A stretch of 64,000 bases of DNA from Microbacterium mitrae. Lineage in GTDB: Bacteria > Actinomycetota > Actinomycetes > Actinomycetales > Microbacteriaceae. The stretch spans positions 868,001 to 932,000 of the forward strand of contig NZ_VRSW01000001.1 in the NCBI RefSeq assembly GCF_008017445.1, read 5' to 3'. The notes under the pieces are model-generated. The model did not search any database. It was given only the letters and a program-made list of their open reading frames with translations, and was not told where the DNA came from. A program made the position numbers and the translations under genes. Below are positions 8,742 to 17,191 of this stretch, one piece after another. Position 1 is the stretch's first letter. Each line of letters starts with the position of its first letter.

Positions 8742-10124
8742 TTAGACCTTGGAGAGACCGTAAACGGGGCTCACCGACTGCTCTTCTTCATGATCGGGCC
8801 CGAGGGGAATTCGTGCACGATCCTTCAGCAGGAGCGTGGCAACAAGACCAATCACGGTCATGCCGGCCAGGTACCAGGTGACATTCTCGGTCGATCCGGT
8901 CGTCTTCACGATCGCCTCAGCAATCGTCGGCGCAAAGGCTCCACCGAGGATGGCACCGATCGCGTAAGAGATCGAGACGCCCGAGAATCGGATCGACGCG
9001 GGGAACAACTCGGTGTAGAAGGCTGCCTGCGGGCCGTAGGTCAGACCCAGACCAACGGTGAGGAAAATCAGGGCGAGCGCGATGTTCAGGAGCGAACCAG
9101 TGTTCACCAGCGGGAACAGGGCAAACACACCCGCGAGCTGCACGATCCAGCCGATGATGTACGTCGTGCGGCGACCGATCTTGTCGGAGAGCCAACCGGC
9201 GATCCAGGTGAAGATGAGCCACGAGACGGCGGAGGCAGCGACGATCCAGAGAATGATGGTGGCGTCTGCCTTGACGGTTCCGGTGGGGTCGGTGGTGTAG
9301 CGCTGGATGTACCCACCCGTCGTCATGTAGCCGACAGCGTTGTTACCGGCGAACACGAGAGCGGCGATGAGCACCAACACCAGGTGCTTCTTCAGCAGTT
9401 GCATAATCGGCGTGCGGGTTTGCCCGGCACGCTCGGCGATTTCAGCAAAGACCGGGCTCTCTTCGACGCCGCGGCGAATCCAGTAGCCAACACCGATCAG
9501 CACGACCGACAGCAGGAACGGCACACGCCAGCCCCACTCCAGGAAGCCCTCTTCTCCGGCGATCGCACGCGTCGTTGCCATCACACCGGATGACAGCAGC
9601 AGGCCGAGCGGAACACCAATCTGCGGTGCGGCACCGAACAGACCACGCTTGTCCTTCGGCGCGTGCTCGACAGCCATGAGCACAGCGCCACCCCATTCGC
9701 CACCCGCGGAGATTCCCTGCAGCACGCGCAGCGTCAGCAGGAGGATGGGAGCAGCGATACCGATCTGTGCGTACGTCGGCAGCACACCGATCAGGGTGGT
9801 GGCGGCACCCATACCGATCAGGGTGATCATGAGCACCTTGCGGCGGCCGAGCTTGTCACCGTAGTGACCGGCCAAGAAGGCGCCGAGCGGGCGGAACAAG
9901 AAGCTGAGTCCCACACCGAGGAATGCAACCACGCCGGCGAATTGCTCACCAGCGCCAGCGAAGAACAGCGGAACAAACACCAGCGCCGTGGCACCGGCGT
10001 ACGTGAAGAAGTCGTACCACTCGATGGCGGTACCGACGACAGTTGCGAATACGACGCGGCGGCGGTCGGCGGCGCTGGATATGGTTCCGGTGGGTGTCAG
10101 TGCTGAACCATTGTCTGCACTCAT
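8742..10124 (-). CDS. MFS transporter, metabolite:H+ symporter (MHS) family
   Basis: The 460-residue protein has twelve hydrophobic segments. The MHS opening GTAIEWYDFFTYAGA is present, followed by the MFS loop 2-3 motif (GHYGDKLGRRK) and the related loop 8-9 motif (DKIGRR). Start chosen at the ATG preceded by AAAGGAG. It is divergent from the meta-cleavage operon across 156 bases and therefore probably imports that pathway's aromatic substrate, such as 4-hydroxyphenylacetate or homoprotocatechuate. The substrate is inference from context; MHS transporters also carry citrate, proline, shikimate and others. Confidence 0.85.
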   Translation of the reverse strand: MSADNGSALTPTGTISSAADRRRVVFATVVGTAIEWYDFFTYAGATALVFVPLFFAGAGEQFAGVVAFLGVGLSFLFRPLGAFLAGHYGDKLGRRKVLMITLIGMGAATTLIGVLPTYAQIGIAAPILLLTLRVLQGISAGGEWGGAVLMAVEHAPKDKRGLFGAAPQIGVPLGLLLSSGVMATTRAIAGEEGFLEWGWRVPFLLSVVLIGVGYWIRRGVEESPVFAEIAERAGQTRTPIMQLLKKHLVLVLIAALVFAGNNAVGYMTTGGYIQRYTTDPTGTVKADATIILWIVAASAVSWLIFTWIAGWLSDKIGRRTTYIIGWIVQLAGVFALFPLVNTGSLLNIALALIFLTVGLGLTYGPQAAFYTELFPASIRFSGVSISYAIGAILGGAFAPTIAEAIVKTTGSTENVTWYLAGMTVIGLVATLLLKDRARIPLGPDHEEEQSVSPVYGLSKV

Positions 10125-10184
10125 AAGAGACTCCTTTGTCATGTGGCCGGCATGTGAACATCGGAAAACCATTGCCGGGCTTGA

Positions 10185-10215
10185 GATGATGATATACGAT
10201 TTCAGATATGACTCA
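10185..10215. promoter_or_regulatory. AT-rich divergent control region, candidate GntR operator
   Basis: Between the MHS transporter and the catabolic operon, the only AT-rich patch is 10188-10212, with an imperfect inverted repeat built on ATAT (10191-10194) and ATAT (10205-10208). Its position between divergent genes, with a GntR gene as the operon's second member, makes it the best candidate operator. Promoter boxes are not clear enough to assign. Confidence 0.4.
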
Positions 10216-10280
10216 AGGGTGAGTTTTCGCAATAGCGATTTCGCCCCGCCCGCCGAGTCCGAGCAGAAGGAGCACCAGCC

Positions 10281-11747
10281 ATGACGAATCACGACCCCCG
10301 ATTCGCCGCCCTGCCCGTTCGCCCCGGCAAGATCATCGCCGTGCACTTGGCCTACGAATCCCGTGCAGCACAGCGCGGACGAAAGCCGGCTCACCCCTCC
10401 TATTTCTTCAAACCGTCGTCATCGGTTGCCACCTCCGGAAGCGACATCGTTCGCCCCGCCGGCACCGAACTTCTCGCCTTCGAGGCTGAGATCGCCGTCG
10501 TGATCGGTACCGACGCGCGCCACCTCACCCGCGACACCGCGTGGGATGCCGTCGGCTGGATCACCGCTGCCAACGACTTCGGCCTGTACGACCTGCGCGC
10601 CAACGACAAGGGCTCGAACGTGCGCAACAAGGGCGGCGACGGCTACACCCCCATCGGCGCACAGCTCATCGATGCCCGATCTGTCGACCCGACGAACATT
10701 CGGGTGCGCGCCTGGGTGAACGGAACCATCGCGCAAGACGACAACTCCGCAGGAATGTTCTTCCCGCTGACGCAGCTCATCGCCGACCTGTCGCAGCACT
10801 TCACGCTCGAGCGCGGTGATGTCATTCTCACCGGCACTCCCGCCGGCTCTTCCGTCGTGGTTCCGGGCGATGTCGTGGAAATTGAAATCGATGTTCCCGG
10901 CACCGACCTCACCAGCGGCAAGCTCGTCACCACCGTCACGCAGGGTGAAATCGAGTTCGATGCATCCCTCGGGTCACTGCCTGCAGTCAATGATCTTCAG
11001 CGTGAAGAAGCGTGGGGCTCTCGCGAGGCCGCCGGGCTCGCGGAACCACAGCCAGCGTTGAGCGCGGAACTGTACGACAAGCTGATGCGCACCCCGGTTG
11101 CTGGGCTCTCGGCGCAGCTGCGCAAGCGCGGGCTCAACAACGTGACAATCGACGGCGTGCGACCCATGCACCCTGATGCGAAGCTGGTCGGAACCGCAAA
11201 GACGTTGCGCTTCGTCCCCAACCGCGAAGACCTCTTCAAGGCGCTCGGCGGCGGATTCAACGCCCAAAAGCGCGCGTTTGATGCGGTGCGCGAGGGCGAA
11301 GTTCTGGTGATCGAGGCGCGCGGCGAGAAGGGTTCAGGAACACTCGGCGACATTCTCGCAATCCGTGCGAACGCAGCGAAGGCTGCCGGTATCGTCACCG
11401 ACGGTGGCGTGCGCGACTACGACGCCGTGCAGGCGGTCGGCCTTCCGATCTACTCGAACGGCGCACACCCCGCGGTGCTCGGCCGCAAGCACGTTCCGTT
11501 TGATCACGACATCACCATTGCGTGCGGCGGAACCACGGTGCAGCCCGGTGACATTATCGTCGGCGACAACGACGGCGTGATTGTGATCCCGCCGGCCCTG
11601 GTCGAAGACGTCGTCACCGAGGCGCTCGCGCAGGAAGACGAAGACGGTTGGATCGCCCAGCAGGTCGCCGCGGGCCACCCCGTCGACGGACTCTTCCCGA
11701 TGAATGCCGAATGGCGTGCACGCTACGAGGCCGAGCATGCCAACTGA
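10281..11747 (+). CDS. FAH-family isomerase/decarboxylase fused to RraA-like domain
   Basis: This 488-residue protein has two domains. Residues about 13-232 are a fumarylacetoacetate hydrolase fold with the metal-site acids Glu68, Glu70 and Asp99 and the GDVILTGTPAGS signature. Residues about 255-480 are an RraA/4-carboxy-4-hydroxy-2-oxoadipate aldolase fold with the DGGVRD motif (Arg378, Asp379). In classical homoprotocatechuate pathways HpaG is a tandem FAH-FAH protein performing decarboxylation and isomerisation. Here the second FAH unit is replaced by an RraA-type domain, which in relatives decarboxylates oxaloacetate-like acids. I infer it performs the HpaG step(s). It overlaps the GntR gene by 11 bases. 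Confidence 0.8.
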   Translation: MTNHDPRFAALPVRPGKIIAVHLAYESRAAQRGRKPAHPSYFFKPSSSVATSGSDIVRPAGTELLAFEAEIAVVIGTDARHLTRDTAWDAVGWITAANDFGLYDLRANDKGSNVRNKGGDGYTPIGAQLIDARSVDPTNIRVRAWVNGTIAQDDNSAGMFFPLTQLIADLSQHFTLERGDVILTGTPAGSSVVVPGDVVEIEIDVPGTDLTSGKLVTTVTQGEIEFDASLGSLPAVNDLQREEAWGSREAAGLAEPQPALSAELYDKLMRTPVAGLSAQLRKRGLNNVTIDGVRPMHPDAKLVGTAKTLRFVPNREDLFKALGGGFNAQKRAFDAVREGEVLVIEARGEKGSGTLGDILAIRANAAKAAGIVTDGGVRDYDAVQAVGLPIYSNGAHPAVLGRKHVPFDHDITIACGGTTVQPGDIIVGDNDGVIVIPPALVEDVVTEALAQEDEDGWIAQQVAAGHPVDGLFPMNAEWRARYEAEHAN

Positions 11748-12426
11748 TCTCGCCGTGACCGAAGCTCGCACCACCGGCTCCAAATCGGAGCGCGCGTACG
11801 AGTGGATCCGCGAGCGCATTGGCCGCCAAGAATACGGCCCCGGCTACCGCTTGGTTCTCGGAACCATTGCCGACCAGCTCGAGATGAGCGTGGTTCCGGT
11901 GCGCGAAGCGATCCGTCGCCTCGAGGCCGAAGGACTCGTCACGTTCGAACGCAATGTGGGCGCGAAGGTGACCCTCGTGAACGCCACCGACTACGTCAAC
12001 ACGATGGAGTCGCTGGGCATTATCGAAGGCGCAGCCACGGCGCTCAGCGCGCCGTTGCTCGATGAGGCCACACTTGCTCGCGCTGCCGCGATCAACGAAC
12101 GTATGGAGGCGCTGCTCGATCACTTTGATCCCCACACCTTCACGATTCTGAACCAGCAGTTTCACGCCACCCTTTTCGAGGTGTGTCCGAACGCGCACCT
12201 GGTCGAGCTCGTGCAGCGCGACTGGGCGCGGCTTGCTGGACTGCGCGACTCCACCTTCGCGTTTGTTCCTGGACGCGCACGCCACTCCGTCGCCGAGCAC
12301 GGCGACATCATCCGCTTGATCCGCGCCGGCGCTGACCCGCGCGAGATTGAAGACGTTGCCAGGGCGCACCGCTGGCACACCCTGCAGGCATACCGCGAAG
12401 CCCGCGGACTGACACCGAAAAACTGA
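11737..12426 (+). CDS. GntR family regulator, FCD (FadR-like) type
   Basis: The 229-residue protein starts at the ATG overlapping the upstream stop. The N-terminal winged helix includes GTIADQLEMSVVPVREAIRRLEAEGLV, the standard GntR recognition region. The C-terminal all-helical FCD domain carries His/Asn metal-site words (LNQQFHATLF and a later VAEHGDI). It lies inside the catabolic operon between the FAH-RraA gene and hpaE, so it is very probably the pathway-specific, ligand-responsive repressor. Confidence 0.85.
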   Translation: MPTDLAVTEARTTGSKSERAYEWIRERIGRQEYGPGYRLVLGTIADQLEMSVVPVREAIRRLEAEGLVTFERNVGAKVTLVNATDYVNTMESLGIIEGAATALSAPLLDEATLARAAAINERMEALLDHFDPHTFTILNQQFHATLFEVCPNAHLVELVQRDWARLAGLRDSTFAFVPGRARHSVAEHGDIIRLIRAGADPREIEDVARAHRWHTLQAYREARGLTPKN

Positions 12427-12433
12427 GGAAACC

Positions 12434-13930
12434 ATGACCGAACGTCACATTCCGGCCGACCTGCCGGCACGCATTCAGCACTACATCGACGGTCAGTTCG
12501 TCGACTCCGAAGACGGCGACACGTTCGACGTGCTCGACCCGGTAACCAACGAGACCTACCTGCAGGCCGCAGCCGGCAAGAAGGCAGACATCGACAAGGC
12601 TGTCGCCGCTGCCCGCCGCGCCTTCACCGAGGGCCCGTGGCCGAAGATGCTCCCCCGCGAGCGCTCGCGCGTGCTGCACAAGATCGCCGACATCGTCGAG
12701 TCGCGCGACCAGCGCCTCGCCGAGCTTGAGAGCTTTGACTCCGGCCTGCCGATCACTCAGGCCCTCGGTCAGGCCCGCCGTGCCGCCGAGAACTTCCGCT
12801 TCTTCGCCGACCTGATCGTTGCTCAACACGACAACGCTTTCAAGGTTCCTGGCAAGCAGATGAACTACGTCAACCGCAAGCCGATCGGTGTCGCCGGCCT
12901 CATCACGCCGTGGAACACGCCGTTCATGCTCGAGTCGTGGAAGCTGGGCCCGGCGCTCGCAACCGGAAACACCGTCGTGCTCAAGCCCGCGGAGTTTACG
13001 CCGCTTTCGGCCTCGCTGTGGGCAGGCATCTTCGAAGAGGCGGGCCTGCCCCAGGGTGTCTTCAACCTGGTCAACGGTCTCGGCGAAGATGCTGGCGACG
13101 CCCTCGTCAAGCACCCCGAGGTTCCGCTCATCTCCTTCACCGGCGAAAGCCGCACCGGTCAGATCATCTTCGGCAACGCCGCTCCCTATCTCAAGGGGCT
13201 GTCGATGGAACTGGGCGGCAAGAGCCCGGCCATCGTCTTCGCCGACGCCGACCTCGACGTCGCCATTGACGCGTGCATCTTTGGCGTGTTCTCCCTCAAC
13301 GGTGAACGCTGCACCGCGGGCTCGCGCATTCTCGTCCAGCGCGACATCTACGACGAGTTCGTGGAACGCTACGCCGCACAGGCCAAGCGCATCAAGGTGG
13401 GTGACCCGCAAGACCCGACCACCGAGGTCGGCGCGCTGGTGCACCCGGAACACTACGAAAAGGTGATGAGCTACGTGGAACTCGGCAAGACCGAGGGCCG
13501 CCTGGTCGCCGGCGGTGGCCGCCCCGAGGGCTTCCCCACCGGAAACTACGTCGCACCCACCGTCTTCGCCGACGTCGCACCCGACGCGCGAATCTTCCAG
13601 GAGGAGATCTTCGGCCCGGTCGTCGCCATCACCCCGTTCGACACCGACGAAGAAGCACTCGCGCTGGCAAACGACACCAAGTACGGTCTCGCCGCCTACG
13701 TCTGGACGAGCGACCTGAAGCGTGCGCACAACTTCGCGCAGTCGATTGAAGCCGGAATGGTGTGGCTTAACAGCAATAACGTGCGAGACCTCCGCACTCC
13801 GTTCGGCGGTGTCAAGGCCTCGGGCCTCGGTCACGAAGGTGGCTACCGCTCGATCGACTTCTACACCGACCAGCAGGCCGTGCACATCACGCTCGGCGAG
13901 CCCCACAACCCCACCTTCGGCAAGAACTAA
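12434..13930 (+). CDS. hpaE: 5-Carboxymethyl-2-hydroxymuconate semialdehyde dehydrogenase
   Basis: An NAD-dependent aldehyde dehydrogenase of 498 residues. Catalytic Cys293 lies in GERCTAGSR and general-base Glu259 in MELGGKSP; the PWNTPFML nucleotide region is intact. It sits 7 bases after the GntR gene and just before the ring-cleaving dioxygenase. This places it at the oxidation of the ring-cleavage semialdehyde (CHMS to CHM). The GERCTAGSR variant is shared with HpaE-type enzymes. Specific assignment depends on operon context; general ALDH function is certain. Confidence 0.88.
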   Translation: MTERHIPADLPARIQHYIDGQFVDSEDGDTFDVLDPVTNETYLQAAAGKKADIDKAVAAARRAFTEGPWPKMLPRERSRVLHKIADIVESRDQRLAELESFDSGLPITQALGQARRAAENFRFFADLIVAQHDNAFKVPGKQMNYVNRKPIGVAGLITPWNTPFMLESWKLGPALATGNTVVLKPAEFTPLSASLWAGIFEEAGLPQGVFNLVNGLGEDAGDALVKHPEVPLISFTGESRTGQIIFGNAAPYLKGLSMELGGKSPAIVFADADLDVAIDACIFGVFSLNGERCTAGSRILVQRDIYDEFVERYAAQAKRIKVGDPQDPTTEVGALVHPEHYEKVMSYVELGKTEGRLVAGGGRPEGFPTGNYVAPTVFADVAPDARIFQEEIFGPVVAITPFDTDEEALALANDTKYGLAAYVWTSDLKRAHNFAQSIEAGMVWLNSNNVRDLRTPFGGVKASGLGHEGGYRSIDFYTDQQAVHITLGEPHNPTFGKN

Positions 13931-13952
13931 AGCAAAGCAAGGACGCTCTGAC

Positions 13953-15116
13953 ATGACTCACCGCGACAACATGACGCTCACTTCGTCTGGTTTCTGGGTT
14001 TCGCAAGAGGCCCCGATCGCCACCGACAACCCGATCGCCACCCCGCAGGCTTCACCCCCTGACATTCTGCGCTGCGCATACATGGAGCTGATCGTCACCG
14101 ACCTGGCGGCCTCCCGCCAGTTCTACGTCGACATTCTTGGCCTCTACGTCACCAAGGAGAACGACGAGGCGATCTACCTCCGCTCCACCGAAGAGTTCAT
14201 CCACCACAACCTCATCCTCCGCAAGGGCGATGTTGCCGCGGTGCGTGTCTTCTCCTACCGAGTGCGCACCCCGGAAGATCTCGATGCCGCCGTCGCGTTC
14301 TTCACCGAGCTCGGCTGCGAGGTGCGCCGCGAACCCAACGGATTCGTCGACGGCATCGGCGACTCCGTGCGCGTTATCGACCCGCTCGGCTTCCCGTACG
14401 AGTTCTTCTTCCAGTCCGACCACCAGGAGCGCATGTCGTGGCGCTACGACCTGCACATTCCGGGTGAGCTGGTGCGGCTGGACCACTTCAACCAGATCAC
14501 TCCCGATGTTCCGCGCGCCGTCAAGTACATGCAAGACCTGGGCTTCCGGGTGACCGAAGACATCCAAGACGAAGACGGAACCGTCTACGCCGCCTGGATG
14601 CGCCGCAAGCCCACCGTGCACGACACCGCGATGACCGGTGGTGACGGCCCCCGCATGCACCACGTCTGCTTCGCCACCCACGAGAAGCACAACATTCTCG
14701 CGATCTGCGACAAGCTGGGCGCACTCCGCCGCTCTGACTCCATCGAGCGCGGCCCCGGCCGCCACGGCGTCTCCAACGCGTTCTATCTCTACCTCCGTGA
14801 CCCCGACGGCCACCGGGTCGAGGTCTACACGCAGGACTACTACACCGGCGACCCCGACAACCCGGTCGTCACGTGGGACGTTCACGACAACCAGCGCCGC
14901 GACTGGTGGGGAAACCCCGTCGTACCCTCCTGGTACACAGACGGCTCCCTCGTGCTCGACCTCGACGGCAACCCCCAGCCCGTCATCGCCCGCACCGACT
15001 CGTCTGAAATGGCAGTCACCATTGGCGCCGACGGCTTCAGCTACACCCGAGCCACCGACGAAGGCGAAATGCCCGAATGGAAGCAGGGCGAATACAAGCT
15101 GGGCAACCAGCTCTAA
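13953..15116 (+). CDS. hpaD: 3,4-Dihydroxyphenylacetate 2,3-dioxygenase (extradiol, VOC type)
   Basis: The 387-residue protein has two vicinal-oxygen-chelate modules. The C-terminal module carries the metal triad: His178 (RLDHFNQ), His236/237 (RMHHVCF) and Glu290 (HRVEVYT). This is the arrangement of the Fe- or Mn-dependent homoprotocatechuate 2,3-dioxygenases of Brevibacterium and Arthrobacter. It opens the ring of homoprotocatechuate to CHMS. The start at 13953 follows AAGGAC; a second ATG six codons later is possible. Longer frames upstream run through hpaE in another phase and were not used. Confidence 0.9.
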   Translation: MTHRDNMTLTSSGFWVSQEAPIATDNPIATPQASPPDILRCAYMELIVTDLAASRQFYVDILGLYVTKENDEAIYLRSTEEFIHHNLILRKGDVAAVRVFSYRVRTPEDLDAAVAFFTELGCEVRREPNGFVDGIGDSVRVIDPLGFPYEFFFQSDHQERMSWRYDLHIPGELVRLDHFNQITPDVPRAVKYMQDLGFRVTEDIQDEDGTVYAAWMRRKPTVHDTAMTGGDGPRMHHVCFATHEKHNILAICDKLGALRRSDSIERGPGRHGVSNAFYLYLRDPDGHRVEVYTQDYYTGDPDNPVVTWDVHDNQRRDWWGNPVVPSWYTDGSLVLDLDGNPQPVIARTDSSEMAVTIGADGFSYTRATDEGEMPEWKQGEYKLGNQL

Positions 15117-15178
15117 CTCTCGCTCCGCAAAGCGGGTCCGTTGCATAGGGTCCGCTGTATAGGGTCCGCTGCGCTTCC

Positions 15179-15264
15179 GCAGTTCGTTTTTCCCCGACGT
15201 CTCCGGGCACGGGCCTGCGGCCCGCGCCTGCCAGACCCGCCAACGACGGGGAAAAACGAACTGC
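15179..15264. repeat. Palindromic element A, 18-bp terminal stem
   Basis: Positions 15179-15196 and 15247-15264 are perfect inverted 18-mers enclosing a 50-base GC-rich core with its own GGGCCTGCGGCCC palindrome. The element begins 62 bases after the hpaD stop and could terminate or process the operon mRNA. Just upstream (15147-15172) the word TAGGGTCCGCTG occurs twice. It is the inverted partner of element B at 15344-15428. Confidence 0.8.
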
Positions 15265-15343
15265 TCCCGCTCCGCTCACCTCACGCGTGGGTTTAAGTTG
15301 CCAGCACGAGTCCTTGCCCAGATGTGGGAAGAGTGGAGCGGGA

Positions 15344-15428
15344 GCGGATTCTTTTCCGCTTCGCTGGTTGGGTCTGGCGGCGGAGGGCCGCAGGCCCGCA
15401 GCTGGAGGCGAAGCGGAAAAGAATCCGC
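15344..15428. repeat. Palindromic element B, inverted relative of element A
   Basis: Positions 15344-15364 and 15408-15428 are perfect inverted 21-mers. The reverse complement of the loop shares GGGCCTGCGGCCC and GCCAGACCC with the loop of element A, while the arms differ except for a TTTTCC-like core. The 439-base gap between hpaD and hpaH therefore holds two opposed copies of one palindromic repeat family and no credible gene. hpaH follows with a clear ribosome site. Confidence 0.8.
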
Positions 15429-15555
15429 GGCAAGCGCAACGCCCCGACAAACAAATCGCGGAACCGCAACGCACACAAGACCCGAACCCGTAGGCTCAGC
15501 AGCATCCGCACACCGCATGCTTGAGGTGTGGGGATGGAACCAGAAGGATTGAAGC

Positions 15556-16341
15556 ATGTTGTCGCAGGATGAGATTGAGGCGATCGCCGAAGAGCTGGCG
15601 GAGGCTGACCGCAACCATGCGGTGATTAGGCGCATTACGGCGCGGTACCCGCACGCGACGGTCGAAGACTCGTACGCCATCCAGGGCGTCTGGCGAGACA
15701 AGAACATCGCCGCGGGCCGGCGGCTGGTGGGGCGCAAGATTGGGCTCACGTCGCGCGCGATGCAGCAGGCGACCGGTATTACTGAGCCTGACTACGGCGT
15801 GATGTTTGATGACACGGTGTACGAGAATGGCGCGCAGATTCCGTTTGACTCGTTTTCGAATGTGCGGATCGAAGTCGAACTCGCGTTTGTGTTGAAGGCG
15901 CCGCTCGAAGGCCCCAACTGCACGATGTTCGATGTCATGCGCGCAACGGAATATGTGGTTCCGGCGCTCGAAGTGCTGAACTCCCACATTGAGTTGGAGG
16001 GGCGCACGATCGTCGACACCATCTCAGACAATGCCGCGTACGGCGGCATAGTGATCGGCGGCAACCCGATGGCGCCAGACGCGATCGATCTGCGTTGGGT
16101 GTCGGCGCTGCTGTATCGCAACGAGACGATTGAAGAGACCGGGGTCGCGGCCGGCGTGCTCAACCACCCGGCAACCGGGGTCGCGTGGCTGGCAAACAAG
16201 TTTCACCAGCACGGCAGCCGGCTTGAGGCTGGCGAGATCATTCTGGCAGGCTCGTTCACCCGCCCGATGTGGGTATCGAAGGGCGATAGCGTGCTGGCCG
16301 ACTACGGACCGATGGGAACCATCACATGCCGCTTCGTCTAG
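15556..16341 (+). CDS. hpaH: 2-Oxohepta-3-ene-1,7-dioate hydratase
   Basis: A 261-residue member of the FAH/MhpD hydratase family. Words such as VGRKIGLTSRAMQ, EPDYGVMFDD and the acidic metal-site EVELAFVL are those of HpaH/MhpD-type hydratases. It adds water to the 2-oxoheptenedioate formed by HpaG, giving the substrate of the HpaI aldolase. An AAGGA site precedes the ATG. It overlaps hpaI by 16 bases, so the two terminal pathway steps are translationally coupled. Confidence 0.9.
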   Translation: MLSQDEIEAIAEELAEADRNHAVIRRITARYPHATVEDSYAIQGVWRDKNIAAGRRLVGRKIGLTSRAMQQATGITEPDYGVMFDDTVYENGAQIPFDSFSNVRIEVELAFVLKAPLEGPNCTMFDVMRATEYVVPALEVLNSHIELEGRTIVDTISDNAAYGGIVIGGNPMAPDAIDLRWVSALLYRNETIEETGVAAGVLNHPATGVAWLANKFHQHGSRLEAGEIILAGSFTRPMWVSKGDSVLADYGPMGTITCRFV

Positions 16342-17129
16342 GCCCGACGTTTGCCGATGCACTCGCTGACGCGGGTGATCGCTCACTGATCGGGCTGTGG
16401 GCCGTTTCTGGATCACCGCTGGTGGCCGAGATTCTGGCGGGTTCGGGGGTTGACTGGCTGCTGATTGATATGGAGCACTCGTCGAACTCGCTCGACTCGG
16501 TGCTGCAGCAGTTGCAGGCCGTCGCACCGTATCCGGTGAGCCCGCTGGTGCGGGTGCCCTCCGGCGATGCGGTGATGCTCAAGCAGGTGCTCGATATCGG
16601 CGCCCAGAATGTGCTGGTGCCGATGGTGAATACGGCGGAACAGGCACGCGCGGTGGTGGCTGCGGTGCGGTATCCGCCGCACGGCATGCGGGGGGTTGGC
16701 TCGGCGCTGTCGCGTTCTGCGCGGTGGAACCGCGTTGACGGCTATCTCGCGAACGCGAACGAACACGTGTCACTGTTTGTGCAGGTGGAGTCGGCCGAGG
16801 CCGTGCACAATGCCGCAGAAATTGCGGCGGTCGAGGGAGTCGACGGCGTCTTCGTTGGGCCCTCCGACCTTGCCGCGTCAATGGGTGTACTCGGGCAGCA
16901 GGCGCACCCCGAGGTTATCGCCGCGGTGACGGAAACGTTTGCCGCGGTGCGCGCCGCCGGCAAGTACGTGGGGGTCAACGCGTTTGATCCGGCGGCAGCC
17001 GAGCAATACATCACCGATGGCGCGGCGTTCGTCGCCGTTGCCGCCGATGTCTCGATTCTTGCCCGTGGTTCCGAAGCCCTGGCGGCCCGTTTTGTCGGCG
17101 CGACGGCCGACGACCGCGCGAGCTACTAA
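16326..17129 (+). CDS. hpaI: 4-Hydroxy-2-oxoheptanedioate aldolase
   Basis: A 267-residue class II HpcH/HpaI aldolase with the family words LIDMEHSSNS, IGAQNVLVPMVNT and QVESAEAVHN, including the metal-binding Glu of QVES and the following GPSDLAASMG. It cleaves 4-hydroxy-2-oxoheptanedioate to pyruvate and succinic semialdehyde, completing the homoprotocatechuate route. It is the last gene of the operon, followed by a strong hairpin. No separate CHM isomerase (hpaF) or 4-hydroxyphenylacetate hydroxylase (hpaBC) gene is present in the window. Confidence 0.92.
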   Translation: MPLRLGPTFADALADAGDRSLIGLWAVSGSPLVAEILAGSGVDWLLIDMEHSSNSLDSVLQQLQAVAPYPVSPLVRVPSGDAVMLKQVLDIGAQNVLVPMVNTAEQARAVVAAVRYPPHGMRGVGSALSRSARWNRVDGYLANANEHVSLFVQVESAEAVHNAAEIAAVEGVDGVFVGPSDLAASMGVLGQQAHPEVIAAVTETFAAVRAAGKYVGVNAFDPAAAEQYITDGAAFVAVAADVSILARGSEALAARFVGATADDRASY

Positions 17130-17142
17130 GCGCTCACGAAGA

Positions 17143-17176
17143 AGGGCGGCCGCCGGATCACTCCGGCGGCCGCCCT
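17143..17176. terminator. Bidirectional terminator after hpaI
   Basis: 15-bp perfect stem (17143-17157 with 17162-17176) between convergent hpaI and the AtoE-type transporter gene. Confidence 0.85.
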
Positions 17177-17191
17177 CTTCGGTTTCTGCGA

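Noticed and set aside
12308-13954. A 548-codon minus-strand frame opposite hpaE
   Set aside because: hpaE has intact catalytic motifs on the plus strand; the opposite frame has no family resemblance and is a codon-bias artefact.
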